Assembly (NCBI GenBank): GCA_963575745.1
Contig: CAUYUJ010009557.1
Location: 291,001 to 355,000 of the forward strand
DNA length: 64,000 bases
Direction of reading: 5' to 3'
From: Prorocentrum cordatum
Lineage: Eukaryota > Sar > Dinophyceae > Prorocentrales > Prorocentraceae
The first letter of the stretch is position 1, and every line of letters starts with the position of its first letter. The translations under genes and the position numbers were made by a program. Of this stretch, positions 1 to 9,212 are shown one piece after another. A model generated the notes under the pieces. The model searched no databases, had not been told where the DNA came from, and saw only the letters and a list, made by a program, of their open reading frames with translations.

Positions 1-1145
1 AGGGAGCTCCACGTAAGGCTCCAATGGGGGTGGCCACATGCGTCCGCCACAACCAGTACAGCGCTTCGTGGCCCCATAGGGAGCTCCACGTAAGGCTCCA
101 ATGGGGGTGGCCAGATGCGTCTGCCACACCTAATACCATGCTTCGTGGCCCCATAGGGGGCTCCACCCAAGGCCCAACTGGGGGTGGCCACATGCGTCTG
201 CCACACCCAGTACAGCGCTTCGTGGCCACATAGGGAGCTCCACCCAAGGCCCCAGTGGGGGTGGCCAGATGCGTCCGCCACACCCAGTACAGCGCTTCGT
301 GGCCCCAATGGGAGCTTCACGACAGGCCCCACTGGGGGTGGCCACATTCACCAGCCACATCCAATACAGCGTTTCGTGGCCACATCGGGAGCTCCACGTA
401 AGACTCCAGTGTGGGTGGCCACATGCGCCCGCCACACCCAGTACAGCGCTTCGTGGCCCCATAGGGAGTTCCACCCAAGGCCCCAGAGGGGGTGGCCACA
501 TGCGTCCGCCACACCCAGTACAGCGCTTCGTGGTCCTATAGGGAGCTCCACGTAAGGCTCCAATGGGGGTGGCCACATGCGTCCGCCACACCCAGTGCAG
601 AGTTTCGTGGCCCCATATTGAGCTCCACCCAAGGCCCCAGTGGGGGTGGCCACATGCGTCCGCCACACCCAGTGCAGCGCTTGGTGGCCCCATAGGGAGC
701 TCCACAGAAAGACCCCAGTGGCACCGCCCGCATGCGTCGTCCACCACCCAGTACTGCATTTCGCGGCCCCATTGATTGGGAGCTCCTTCAAGCCCCAATG
801 GCAGCTCCCGCGTGCGTCACCCCCACCCGGCACAGCGTTTCGTGGCCCCGTAGGGAGCTCAAGTGGCCACCGAATGTCCCAGTGGCAACGCCCGCATGCG
901 TCCCCCCCTCCAGTGGCCCCCTAAGGAGCTCCACCGAAGGTCCCAGTGGCACCGCCCGCATGCGTCGGCCACCACCACGCATGCGTCGGCCCCGTAGGGG
1001 GCTCCACAGAAAGACCCCAGCGGCACCGCCCGCATGCGCCTCGCCCAACCAATACAACGTTTCGTGGCCTCATCGGGAGCTCCAGCGAGGGGCACCGCCC
1101 CCATGCGTCAGCCACACCCAGGACAGCCTTTCGTGCACTCACAAC
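1..1145. repeat. ~77-bp minisatellite array
   Basis: About 15 tandem copies of a roughly 77-bp unit, each carrying GGGAGCTCCAC, GGGGGTGGCCACATGCGTC and a cagCGCTTCGTGGCCCCAT end. The left ten copies are closely alike; copies right of about 700 diverge and vary in length. The array is cut by the window start. Long open frames occur on both strands only because the unit lacks stops, and they change frame between copies, so I do not call genes here. Confidence 0.92.
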
Positions 1146-1185
1146 GCGCTACTCATAACTGCATATGGTTGGGTCCTTCGCCAAG

Positions 1186-1640
1186 ATAATGTTTTGCGGG
1201 GGTCTCCTTTCCTTTTTGGGGGGGGGTCTCCTTGACTTGTTGGGTGTGCTCCTTTACCTTTTGGGGGGTCTCCTTTACTTGTTTGGGCGTCTCCTTTACT
1301 GTTTGGAGGGTCTCCTTTACGTGTTGGGGGTCTCCTTTACTTTTTGGAGGCCTCCTTTACTTGCTTGGGGGTCTCCTTTACTTTTTGGGCTGTCTCCTTT
1401 ACTTGTTTGGGGGTCTCCTTTACTCTGTGGGTGGTCTCCTGTCCGTTTTTTGGGGGTCTCCTTTACTTTCCAGTTGGTCTCCTTTACTTGTTTGGGGTCT
1501 CCTTTACTTATTGAGGGTCTCTTTTATTTTTTGGGGTGGTCTCCTGTACTTTTTTGTATGGCCTCCTTTACTTGTTGGGGTGGTCTTCTGTACTTTTGGG
1601 GGGATGCCCTTTACTTGTTGGGGGGTCTCCGTGAGGTTTC
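1186..1640. repeat. ~22-27-bp minisatellite (GGTCTCCTTTACTT)
   Basis: Tandem degenerate copies of GGGGGTCTCCTTTACTTTTT-like units, roughly 18 in number. The plus-strand frames translate as hydrophobic FTFWGVSFTCLG-like strings, which is a reading of the repeat and not a membrane protein. Confidence 0.88.
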
Positions 1641-2300
1641 GCAGTGAACCGAGAAGACTCGCACAGGGTTTGACGAGCGCCCTCGCAACTTTCTCAACAC
1701 TTCGGGAGCCAGGCTTCCACAGGACAGCATGCGCTCCAAACCTCAAAACTTGGCATGAAAGAAATATGTCACAGCGGCGATGGGTGTTGGACAACAGTCC
1801 CATATTGGACAATTTGATGACGGCCCTCGGGCCCGAAGACGGGCCCTAGAGGGGCAAGAAACAGAGAACGCACTTCCAGGATGCGGTTCCACAGTGTCTC
1901 GTATGATGCTGAGCATCTTCGCCATCCCACAGCAACACCAAACCCTAGAACTAGACAAAACCCATGGGTTGCAAGCAGCTTAAAAGGCGCAGCGACGCAG
2001 ACACGACACAACAATCGACAGAACCAAGTCAAATGCGTACGCAACCGACTACAACATAGCCGAACTGACCGAACCGTGGACATCCTGGAACAAACTGTTT
2101 TTACGCGTCAATTCTCCCTATCCCGGCGACGCGTACAATGTAATATATATATATATATATGGACTGGAACACTCCACCCCATCGGTCGGTGGCACTCAGG
2201 GCGCCAGATCGATCAACGAGGGCCTCGGGGCCAAGAGTTGGAGCCAAAACGCCGAGTGTGACAAAATTGCGACGCCCGGATCATTGGAGAACTTTTTCTG
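1641..2300. other. No gene recognised; short TA microsatellite
   Basis: Mixed-composition sequence without a convincing coding frame. It holds a TA dinucleotide run at about 2142-2160. A stretch around 1985-2095 (GCGACGCAGACACGACACAACAATCG-like) resembles 37,690-37,800, suggesting an old dispersed repeat. Confidence 0.5.
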
Positions 2301-2465
2301 GATAACCTTTTGACGTCGCAGTGCGGCAGACGCAGTCCGCATGCGCGCACGAACGGGCCGGAAGAAGGCAAGCGCAAATTAACTGGCGGCAAGAGGGGGG
2401 GAGTGAGAGAACACGCAGGCGGCCGCGGGAAGGAAAAAAAGTGGGAGTCAAGGGCACTCACAGGG

Positions 2466-2627
2466 CAAGGTGCATCGCCTTGGAGCGGCCGGGGTGGCCA
2501 GCCAGGGCTCCATCTCCTTGGCAGTGGGCGCGGGGCGGCATGGCTGCCACACCCAGGGGCAGAAGCGCAGGCAGAAGTACGCGGAGTGCAGGACCAGGAA
2601 GCGATCCACCACAGAAGCATCAATCGC
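2466..2627 (-). CDS. Possible exon, unknown protein
   Basis: An open minus-strand frame reads ...DASVVDRFLVLHSAYFC..., then ..CPWVWQPCRPAPTAKEMEPW.., a composition rich in aromatic and cysteine residues unlike the surrounding repeats. It runs into a strong GTGAGT donor at about 2467. The upstream boundary would lie in or next to a foldback element (2628-2760). I do not recognise the family and cannot find partner exons; it may be a gene fragment. Confidence 0.35.
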
Positions 2628-2760
2628 CGGAGGTCTGCGCGGAATTATTCGATCGGTGCTGGTGCCTTCTCCACGGCGCGCGGAGCGCGCCAGGGGCGGC
2701 GCAGGAGACGCCGCCAGGAGCGGCGGTAAGCCGCCGATCCAACGCGCGGACCTCCCAAAC
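2628..2760. mobile_element. Foldback element, family 1 (degenerate copy)
   Basis: The arms CGGAGGTCTGCGCGGAA (left) and CGCGCGGACCTCC (right) enclose a GCGCGCGGAGCGCGCCAGG core shared with copies at 4836, 15,735, 27,755, 56,138 and 58,625. The outer parts of the arms are poorly preserved here. Confidence 0.65.
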
Positions 2761-2857
2761 TCTGGTCGTGCGACATGTTCTTCGAACCTCCGCCCCCTTG
2801 CGGCGCAGACGCGTTCCTTTCTGGCGCAAGGCGGCCTGGGCCCCCCCCGACTCTAGA

Positions 2858-3258
2858 CGAGCGCGCTCCACTACTCACAAGGTAACTGCTCGCAACTGGC
2901 CTGGATCCCCCGCGGAGGATATACGATACGTTGCATCAAAACGGACATGCGTGTTTCGGACGTTTGCGAGTATAGGGGGCCACATGCGGCCACATGTGAA
3001 CCCTACCCCTACCCCCCCACAACTTTTGAGGGGGAGGGTAGGTTCCACTTCGTTCGGGAGCTCCCGAGCGCAGTAAACCCCATCCTCTCCCTCAGAAGTC
3101 GTGGGTGGTACGGCGATGCGGCGCGATCCTCCGACTCCATCTGCTTGGACTCCACCCGGGAGGCCTCTCTACACTCTTTGCGTGCCCCCTAGGGGTAGGG
3201 TTCGCATGTGGCACCCTAGAGTAGGCACTCTGCGAGTAGCGGACCCCGCTCGGTGAGA
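2858..3258. mobile_element. Terminal-inverted-repeat element, family 2, with nested inverted repeat
   Basis: The left end GAGCGCGCTCCACTACTC and the right end CTGCGAGTAGCGGACCCCGC are inverted copies, as in the shorter element at 3502-3653. Inside, CACATGTGAACCCTACCCC (about 2991) and GGGGTAGGGTTCGCATGTG (about 3190) form a second inverted pair, so one foldback appears nested in another. No coding frame is convincing. Confidence 0.55.
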
Positions 3259-3400
3259 CTCCCGCGCCCGCAGCCACGCCGCCAGGCTCTGGTGGCCCTC
3301 GGCCGCGGCAAGGTCCGAGGGCCTCTGGCCCTCCTCGTCGGGGGCCGCGTGCCTGGGCGGCAGGTCAGGCAAGCGGGACCCTGACGCATTCGGCTCCTCC
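3250..3400 (-). CDS. Ankyrin-repeat exon (likely 3' part of the gene at 5.8-6.5 kb)
   Basis: The minus-strand frame reads DEEGQRPSDLAAAEGHQSLA followed by AWLRARESHR, an ankyrin-type helix-turn-helix with the G-x-x-P-x-x-x-A-A-x-x-G-H pattern. Ankyrin repeats mediate protein binding, and the number of repeats here is too small to predict a partner. It lies on the same strand as the two ankyrin exons at 5.8-6.55 kb and may be the last exon of that gene. A TCC/GGA microsatellite at 3401-3452 directly adjoins it and, if read through, gives arginine and glutamate runs. Exon limits are uncertain. Confidence 0.45.
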
Positions 3401-3452
3401 TCCTCCTCCTCCTCCTCCCTCCTCCTCCTCCTCCTCCTCCTCCTCCTCCCTC
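3401..3452. repeat. (TCC)n microsatellite
   Basis: Interrupted run of TCC triplets. Confidence 0.95.
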
Positions 3453-3501
3453 TCGGCATCGTTGGCCCTGTCCACCCGCCCACTGGGATACCCGCTGCTA
3501 G

Positions 3502-3653
3502 ACGAACGCGTTCCACTACTTGCAAGGTAACTACTCGCAGATGGCCTGGATCCGCCGCGGGGGATCTACGATGAATTGCATCGAGGCAGGCATGTGTGTT
3601 TTCGGACGTACGCGAGAAGGCACTTTGCTAGTAGTGGAACGCGCTCGGTGAGC
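3502..3653. mobile_element. Terminal-inverted-repeat element, family 2, short copy
   Basis: The left arm ACGAACGCGTTCCACTACTT and the right arm TAGTAGTGGAACGCGCTCGG are inverted. Internal sequence (GGCCTGGATC, then a CATGTGTGTTTTCGGACG-like stretch) matches 2900-2966, tying it to the longer element upstream. Confidence 0.6.
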
Positions 3654-3783
3654 TACAATCGAAACTAGGACAGAAAAACATCCCGCCTGAGCACGAGACC
3701 CTCCGCTGGCCAACACGCACAGAACATCCAAGGTAGCACATTTACACGAAGCACGTTCGGGTACCCTCCCCGAACCGACCTCG

Positions 3784-3885
3784 CTCTGATACCTCGGTCC
3801 GACTGTACCCGACTTACCCCACTGGGTGGGGATAGATGTCACCCCCGTCGGGTCTCTCGTTTCGCGGCATCTATCCCCATCTGGA
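3784..3885. repeat. Hairpin repeat, family 3
   Basis: GGGTGGGGATAGATG and CATCTATCCCCATC form an inverted pair around a TCGGGT-TTTCG loop region. The same layout occurs at 33,471-33,636 and 62,487-62,612. Confidence 0.5.
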
Positions 3886-4301
3886 GCTGGTGCGTACGCT
3901 GGGAGAGCTAACGTACCTTGTTCCAATGGGGCTGGGAATGGTTCTGACGATGATGGTGAAAGAAACGACTCCTGAGGGGAACGGGTCTCGCCTCCCGGGC
4001 TCTCTTCCCCGGCACTGTGAAGGGGCCCTGGGACACACAAATGAATAGACACAAATAAAAGGATTCCCCTATATTTTCCCATATGTTCTGGGTTTCTGTC
4101 TTTCCCCCCACTTCCCATATTTTCCCCTATTTCCCTTGGGGAATTGACGACTCATTGTGTCTGTGTGTTTTTTGTCCATCCTGACACTGGCTTCTGCACC
4201 CTGAGCCGTGCCATTAGCGCGGCGCGAAGTACCCCCGAGGCCCCGCTGCCCGCAGGGCCCCGATACTCATGGCGAGGTGTGTGGCCCTGGGGCCAGCAGG
4301 A

Positions 4302-4395
4302 GGGGGAGGAGGAGGAGGAGGAGGAGGAGGAGGAGGAGGAGGAGGAGGAGGAGGAGGAGGAGAAGAGGAGGAGGAGGAAGAGGAGGGAGGAGAAA
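4302..4395. repeat. (GGA)n microsatellite
   Basis: About 30 GGA/GAA triplets, lying between possible ankyrin exons and so probably intronic. Confidence 0.95.
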
Positions 4396-4473
4396 GGATG
4401 AGGACGACGAGGAGGAGGGCGAACGCCTCATCCACCCACAGGGGGCACCTCCACCCACAGCAGGCTCCCTTTC

Positions 4474-4669
4474 TCGGATCGGGCGAAAGGGGGGGATAGC
4501 AAAAAGGGGGTTTGAGAATCAGCTGACGTAGCTGATCTTCCCGGCGCCTCCCGGCGCCGGGAGGCGCCCATGTATCGAGGAGTGGACCCCTCGGCGGGGC
4601 CGAAACCAGCTGCATGCGGCAAATTCCGTAACCCACCCTTGCCCAATCCCCCCCTTTCGTCCGGCACGA
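4474..4669. mobile_element. 196-bp foldback element, family 6, copy 1
   Basis: Inverted ends: TCGGATCGGGCGAAAGGGG on the left and CCCCTTTCGTCCGGCACGA on the right. It is flanked by CTTTC (4469-4473) and CTTTA (4670-4674), a 5-bp target duplication with one change. A second copy of identical length lies at 32,222-32,417. The centre holds GGCGCCTCCCGGCGCC, a nested palindrome. No credible coding capacity. Confidence 0.75.
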
Positions 4670-4835
4670 CTTTAGTAAACCACCCTTAAGTGAAAACGGC
4701 CTCGGACCGAAACCGACGGACCTGGACCCGCAAAAATAACGGCCGCGACGCCCTCTCGCGAACCGAAAACGGCCAATTCACTAATCGACGTGTCAGGGTA
4801 GGAGGTCTATCAACCTCCGAGCCCCTTCCTCAGAG

Positions 4836-5027
4836 GAAGAAAAAAACTACATAAACATAAACTTTCGACGGTCCTCGCGCAGTTCTTGGATGTGCGCCAG
4901 GCACCACTACCTTGCGCGCGGAGCGCGCCAGGGGCGGCGCCGGAGGGGCCGCCACGGGGGCCCAGCACATTCTGAGAAATCCGCATGGAGCGTGGAACGT
5001 TTATCTTTATGCCGTTTTTTCTTCTTC
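4836..5027. mobile_element. Foldback element, family 1
   Basis: Left arm GAAGAAAAAAACTACATAAAC and right arm GTTTATCTTTATGCCG plus TTTTTTCTTC are inverted. The core GCGCGCGGAGCGCGCCAGG is the family hallmark. It lies between ankyrin exons on the opposite strand and is probably intronic. Confidence 0.7.
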
Positions 5028-5409
5028 GATTCCTGTCCTCCGCGCCCCGTCCCTCAGGGCCCCCATGCTTCAAGCACCGACCTGGGCGTCAGGCCCCCGC
5101 CGCCGCGCAGCAGCCACCGACACACCTCGGGGGGGGGAAGGGGCGGGCGGGAGGCGGAAGCGTCCCCCCCCCAAGACATCCAACGTCTCGAACGATCACG
5201 ACGGAGTTTTGCTAGACATGGTCGGCTTCTGGGGGGCCCACTGCGGGCCGCCTCGGAGCTCCAAGGCCGTCGAGTCACGGCTCGGGATGGAAGGCCGGCC
5301 CCTTGGGAAAGGGTCGGGACTTCCGGGGACCCCGACTGAACGAGTCCGGTCATCGGAGGTCTGGGTGAGCACCTCCAGGGGGAGATACACGACGGTGGCG
5401 GCGCGCACA

Positions 5410-5562
5410 AGGGGGTGGGGGGAGGGGGAAGGCTTCTTGGAAGGAGGCTGCTTCTTAGAAGGCGCCGGCCCTGCATCCACAGACGAGGCCCGCGCCTTCT
5501 AAGCAGCAAAGGTGCTTCTAGGAAGCCTTCGCCCCTCCCTCTGCCCCCCTCTGCGCGCGGCC
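5410..5562. mobile_element. Foldback element, family 5, copy 1
   Basis: AGGCTTCTTGGAAGGAGGC plus TGCTTCTTAGAAGGCGC on the left is mirrored by GCGCCTTCTAAGCAGC plus GCTTCTAGGAAGCCTTC on the right. A matching copy at 31,997-32,190 has a TA run in its loop. Confidence 0.6.
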
Positions 5563-5789
5563 GACAGTTCTTGAGCACACGGGGGCCTTCTTGGAACACT
5601 GGAGGTCCCCGGAGAACTCGGGGGGTCCTCGCGGAAGCCTCCAGGAACTTCCGCGGAGCCGTTCCCGCGGGGGACCTCCGCAGATCTTGAGACGTGCCAC
5701 CCCCCGTCCCCCCCCGTCGTGGGGCGAGAACCAGCGGGGATGGCCACAGGCAGCCGAGGGCCAACTGGGGGATTACAGAGTGGGCAGGG

Positions 5790-6050
5790 TCGCGCTTCTG
5801 CGCCCTGAGCCTCGTGCTTGCCGCGCTGCGCTGCCTTGTGCAGCGCGGAGTGGCCGTTGGCGTTGATCTGGGCAAAATCGCAGCTTTGCGAGAACAAGAA
5901 GGAACAGATCTCGACGCCGCCGGGGCCCTGCGCCGCCCAGAGAGCGGCGTTGCAGCCGTAGCTGTTCGTCGAGTGCACGTCGCAGCCGTGCGCGGCGAGC
6001 CTCAAGAAGAGATGATCCCCCCCTAACAAGCAACCTGGCCTCTTCGGCCT
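5790..6050 (-). CDS. Ankyrin-repeat exon
   Basis: The minus frame contains HGCDVHSTNSYGCNAALWAA and, after a short gap, ..FAQINANGHSALHKAAQRGK, about one and a half ankyrin repeats with the diagnostic N-x-x-G-x-x-A-L-x-x-A-A spacing. This divergent style (NAALWAAQG, SALHKAAQRG) is common in dinoflagellate ankyrin proteins. It is probably cytosolic with a protein-binding role; no other domain is visible. It follows the exon at 6.33-6.55 kb on the same strand, and foldback elements of three families occupy the sequence between it and the next possible ankyrin exon at 3.3 kb. Confidence 0.6.
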
Positions 6051-6329
6051 GTTCACGACGGTCTGCCAATGATGAACTCAATGCCTCAGGTCAACACTCC
6101 AAGGAGAAACATCTCCTTTGCACGAAAACGCAAGGATGCCAGCAAGCTGCTCATTCATATGACCCCGACCTACCTTCAGAAGGGGCTTCCCTTTTCAGGG
6201 AACGCCCGTGCGGGTGTGCGTGAGTGGCGGACGACGGGACGCCGTTCAATGGGGGGAACGTGAAGCTACCAGGTGTCCCATGCTCGCGCGTCGTACTCAT
6301 CGACGCGAGGCTATCTTTCTTCGCGCCCT

Positions 6330-6550
6330 CTCGCGGACGCCCTGGACAATGGCAGCTCCCCGGCCAAGGCCTCGACGTGTGACTTGCGGCTGTCTTCGCG
6401 TCCCCCTTGGGAGACCTCTTCCTCCCCCCGAAGGAGCCACTGCAAGCAGCCGAGGTGGCCCTGCCAGGCTGCCCAGCAGAAGGCGCTCGTGCCGTCGCGG
6501 GTGAGGGCGTCCGCTTGAACACCCTGCTCCTCCAGAGCAACATGAAATTC
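6330..6550 (-). CDS. Ankyrin-repeat exon
   Basis: The minus frame reads LEEQGVQADALTRDGTSAFC then WAAWQGHLGCLQWLL, a clear ankyrin repeat (D-x-x-G-x-x-A-x-x-W-A-A-x-x-G-H-x-x-x-x-x-x-L-L). The exon begins just after a CAA/TTG microsatellite (minus-strand frame FVVVEFHVAL) and is most simply read as an upstream exon of the gene continuing at 5.8-6.05 kb. The start methionine and true boundaries are not visible. Whether the gene is functional or a duplicated fragment cannot be told here. Confidence 0.6.
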
Positions 6551-6725
6551 AACAACAACAAACAGACAAACAAAGAAAATCAACAACAACAATAATTAGA
6601 ACACACAACACAAAACAAACAACACCAACAACACCACCAACACCAGCAATAACAACACGAACACCACCACCACCACCAGCAACAACACCATCAGCATATC
6701 AACAACAACAACCACAATTATCATG
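6548..6725. repeat. CAA/CCA microsatellite, start of composite array
   Basis: Mixed CAA, AAC and CCA triplets that end in ATCATGTTAAGACTG. The same transition recurs at later modules, for example at 9215. Confidence 0.9.
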
Positions 6726-7387
6726 TTAAGACTGCTGTTCGTTCTTACTGGCACGCGTGTCTTGCATTTCGTATACCCCAACCGTCGATACCCGCCCACT
6801 CCGTCTTCGATTGCACCCCCTTTCGGGGGGAATCTATTCATTGTCGGCCACTGACTGAAGGGCGAAGGAGTGTCGAGCGAAAACGCCGTGCCTGAAATCG
6901 GGGGCATCTCTTGCCAAGGGCTCCTGGAATACCTTTGGAGAAATATCAAACGGGAGCCCTTGTCGCTGTGCCCGGGCTTCCACCAACTTGCCTGACTGTC
7001 GGGAAAGCCTCGAGCGAGAGCGCCGTTCCTGAGCTCAGGCGCATTCTTTGCCAGGGGCTCTCGAAGTAAATCGTGAGGAAGTATCGAGCAGGAGCACTTG
7101 TCGTCGTGGCCCACGGCCTTCGCCAAGTTATTTGAATTGCGAGGAACTCTCGAGCGAAAGCGCCGCTCCTGGGTTCGGGGGCCTCTCTGGCCAGGGGGGT
7201 GTCTCGGGGAAAAGTATGAGAAGTATCGAGCGGGAGCCGTTGTTGACGTAGCTGGGCCTTCAAGGGCCCACATTTAGGCTCAAGCCAACGCTCGAGCGGA
7301 GCCTCGTTTTCAGGGAAAATGTAACCGGCGGCGGGGCGAGAGCGCGCGGAGCCGTTTCGAGAGATCAGCAATAATTAGCCTTCAGGA

Positions 7388-7460
7388 GTGAACATTCAAC
7401 AATAACAACAACAACAACAACTAGAACAACAACGACTAGAACAACAACAACAGCAGCATG

Positions 7461-7491
<31 letters not shown>

Positions 7492-7612
7492 GCAACAGCA
7501 GCAGCAACAACAACAACAACAGCAACAACAGCAATACAAGCAACAGCAACACCACCACCAACAACACTAGCAACAACAATACCAACACCACCACCAACAC
7601 CACCACGCAGCA
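7388..7612. repeat. (CAA)n microsatellite inside array
   Basis: CAA/CAG/CCA triplets. One frame reads as polyasparagine. Confidence 0.95.
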
Positions 7613-7809
7613 TGCGACCATCCTGATAACCAAACCAGCCCCGTCATGGGGGATTATTGCTCTATCGCGGGGGTCCATCATTCCCGTTCCCATATCTCCC
7701 GCCCAATGAGGTCTTGCAAACACCTCCGAAGAATTCCAACATACCCCGTTTCGAAAACACATGTCCGCGCCCTGCTGCACCGATGCGAGACCGGCAGTGG
7801 AGCCCCAGC

Positions 7810-8600
7810 CAAGGGTAAAAAGCACAAGGAAGTATCGAGCGACAGGATTTGTTTGGTGGGGATGGGTGCTGTCGGCAGCGAGGCAAGGACCTGGCCCTGA
7901 ATAGAAAGGGAGGAAGTCTCGAACAGGGGTGCTGTTGCTGCCAGGAGCGGCGCCAATGCAGAAGAGAGTAGGGCGCTAGTTCAGCGTGAAACAACACGAA
8001 CTCTCGAGCGGGAGCGCTGGTTCTGTTAGGACGGCGGTTGTCGGCGGCGAGGAGGAAGACCGCCTTGAGTAAGAAGGGAAGAAGTCTCGAGTGGGAGCCG
8101 CGGCTTTGTCGGGACGGGGGCTGTCGGCGGCGAGGAACAGCACCGTCGTCAGGAAAAAGGGAGGCCGCCTCAAGCAGGAGCGTTGTTCTTGCTGGGGGCG
8201 GCGCCAATTCAAAAGAGAGTTGGGCGCCAGTCCAGCGTAAAACGGGAGGACGTCTCGGGCGGGAGCGCTGGTTTTATTGGGGCGGCGGTTTTCGGCGGCG
8301 AGCAAAAGCACCGGCTCTGAGTAACAAAAAAAATGAAACCTCGAGCGGGAGCGCTGTTCTTGCTGGGGGCGGCAGCAATGAGAGAAAGAGTAGCGCGCCA
8401 GTCCAAGGTAAGGCGGGAAGAAGTCTCGAGCGGAAGAGTTGGTTTGTTTTGTTGGGGCGGCGGTTTTCGGCGGCGAGCAAGAGCACCAGCTCTCGATAAA
8501 AAAAAGGAAGTCTCGAGCAGAAGCTTTGTTGAAGTTGGGGGGGGCGGTTTTGGCGCCCCCCCAAAGCGCTCGAGCGTGAGCCTCATGTTCAATGACAATG
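7810..8600. repeat. ~90-110-bp subrepeats (GTCTCGAGCGGGAGCG)
   Basis: Seven or eight degenerate units carrying AAGTCTCGAGCGGGAGCGC and GGCGGCGGTTTTCGGCGGCG. This is a local expansion of one part of the composite module. Confidence 0.8.
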
Positions 8601-8674
8601 TAGCCGGCGCCAAGGCAAGAGCGCCAGGGCGAGGGGGGGGTCCAACAATAATTATTGTTTAGCAATTCAGATTC

Positions 8675-9212
8675 AACAACAGCAACGACGACGACAAAAC
8701 CACCGAAAACAAACACACCAATGACAACAACCAGTGACAACAACACCGGCAACAAAAGCAATACCATCAACAGCACCACCAACACCAACGACGACACCAA
8801 CAACACCACCACCAACAACAACAGCAGCATGAGCACCAACAAACACAACAACAGCAGTACCAGCAGCAGCAGCAACAGCAGCAACACCAACAGCAACAGC
8901 AACAACAACATCAACATCAACATCGGCAACAACAACCCCACCACCACCAACAACGACTTCATCAACGACAACGTAACAACACCAACAACAACACAAACAA
9001 CAATGACCACAGCAACAACATCAATACCACCACCACCACCAACAACAAGGACAACAACAACAACAACGGGAACAACAACACAACCAACACCAACAACAAC
9101 AACCACAACAACTGCATCAACAACAACCGTGACAACACCAGAAGTCAACAACACCAGCACCACCACCACCACCACCACTAACTACAACAGCAGCAAAAGC
9201 AACAACAACAAC
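8675..9212. repeat. Long CAA/CCA/ACG microsatellite
   Basis: About 540 bp of almost pure A/C-rich triplets. It gives an artificial 247-residue Thr/Asn-rich plus frame that I do not accept as a gene. Confidence 0.93.

Noticed and set aside
1165-1849. Apparent membrane proteins (FTFWGVSF strings)
   Set aside because: Translation of a CTCCTTTACTT minisatellite in several frames.
7976-9178. 400-codon minus-strand open frame
   Set aside because: Polyvaline/polyleucine from a CAA/CCA microsatellite followed by array subrepeats.
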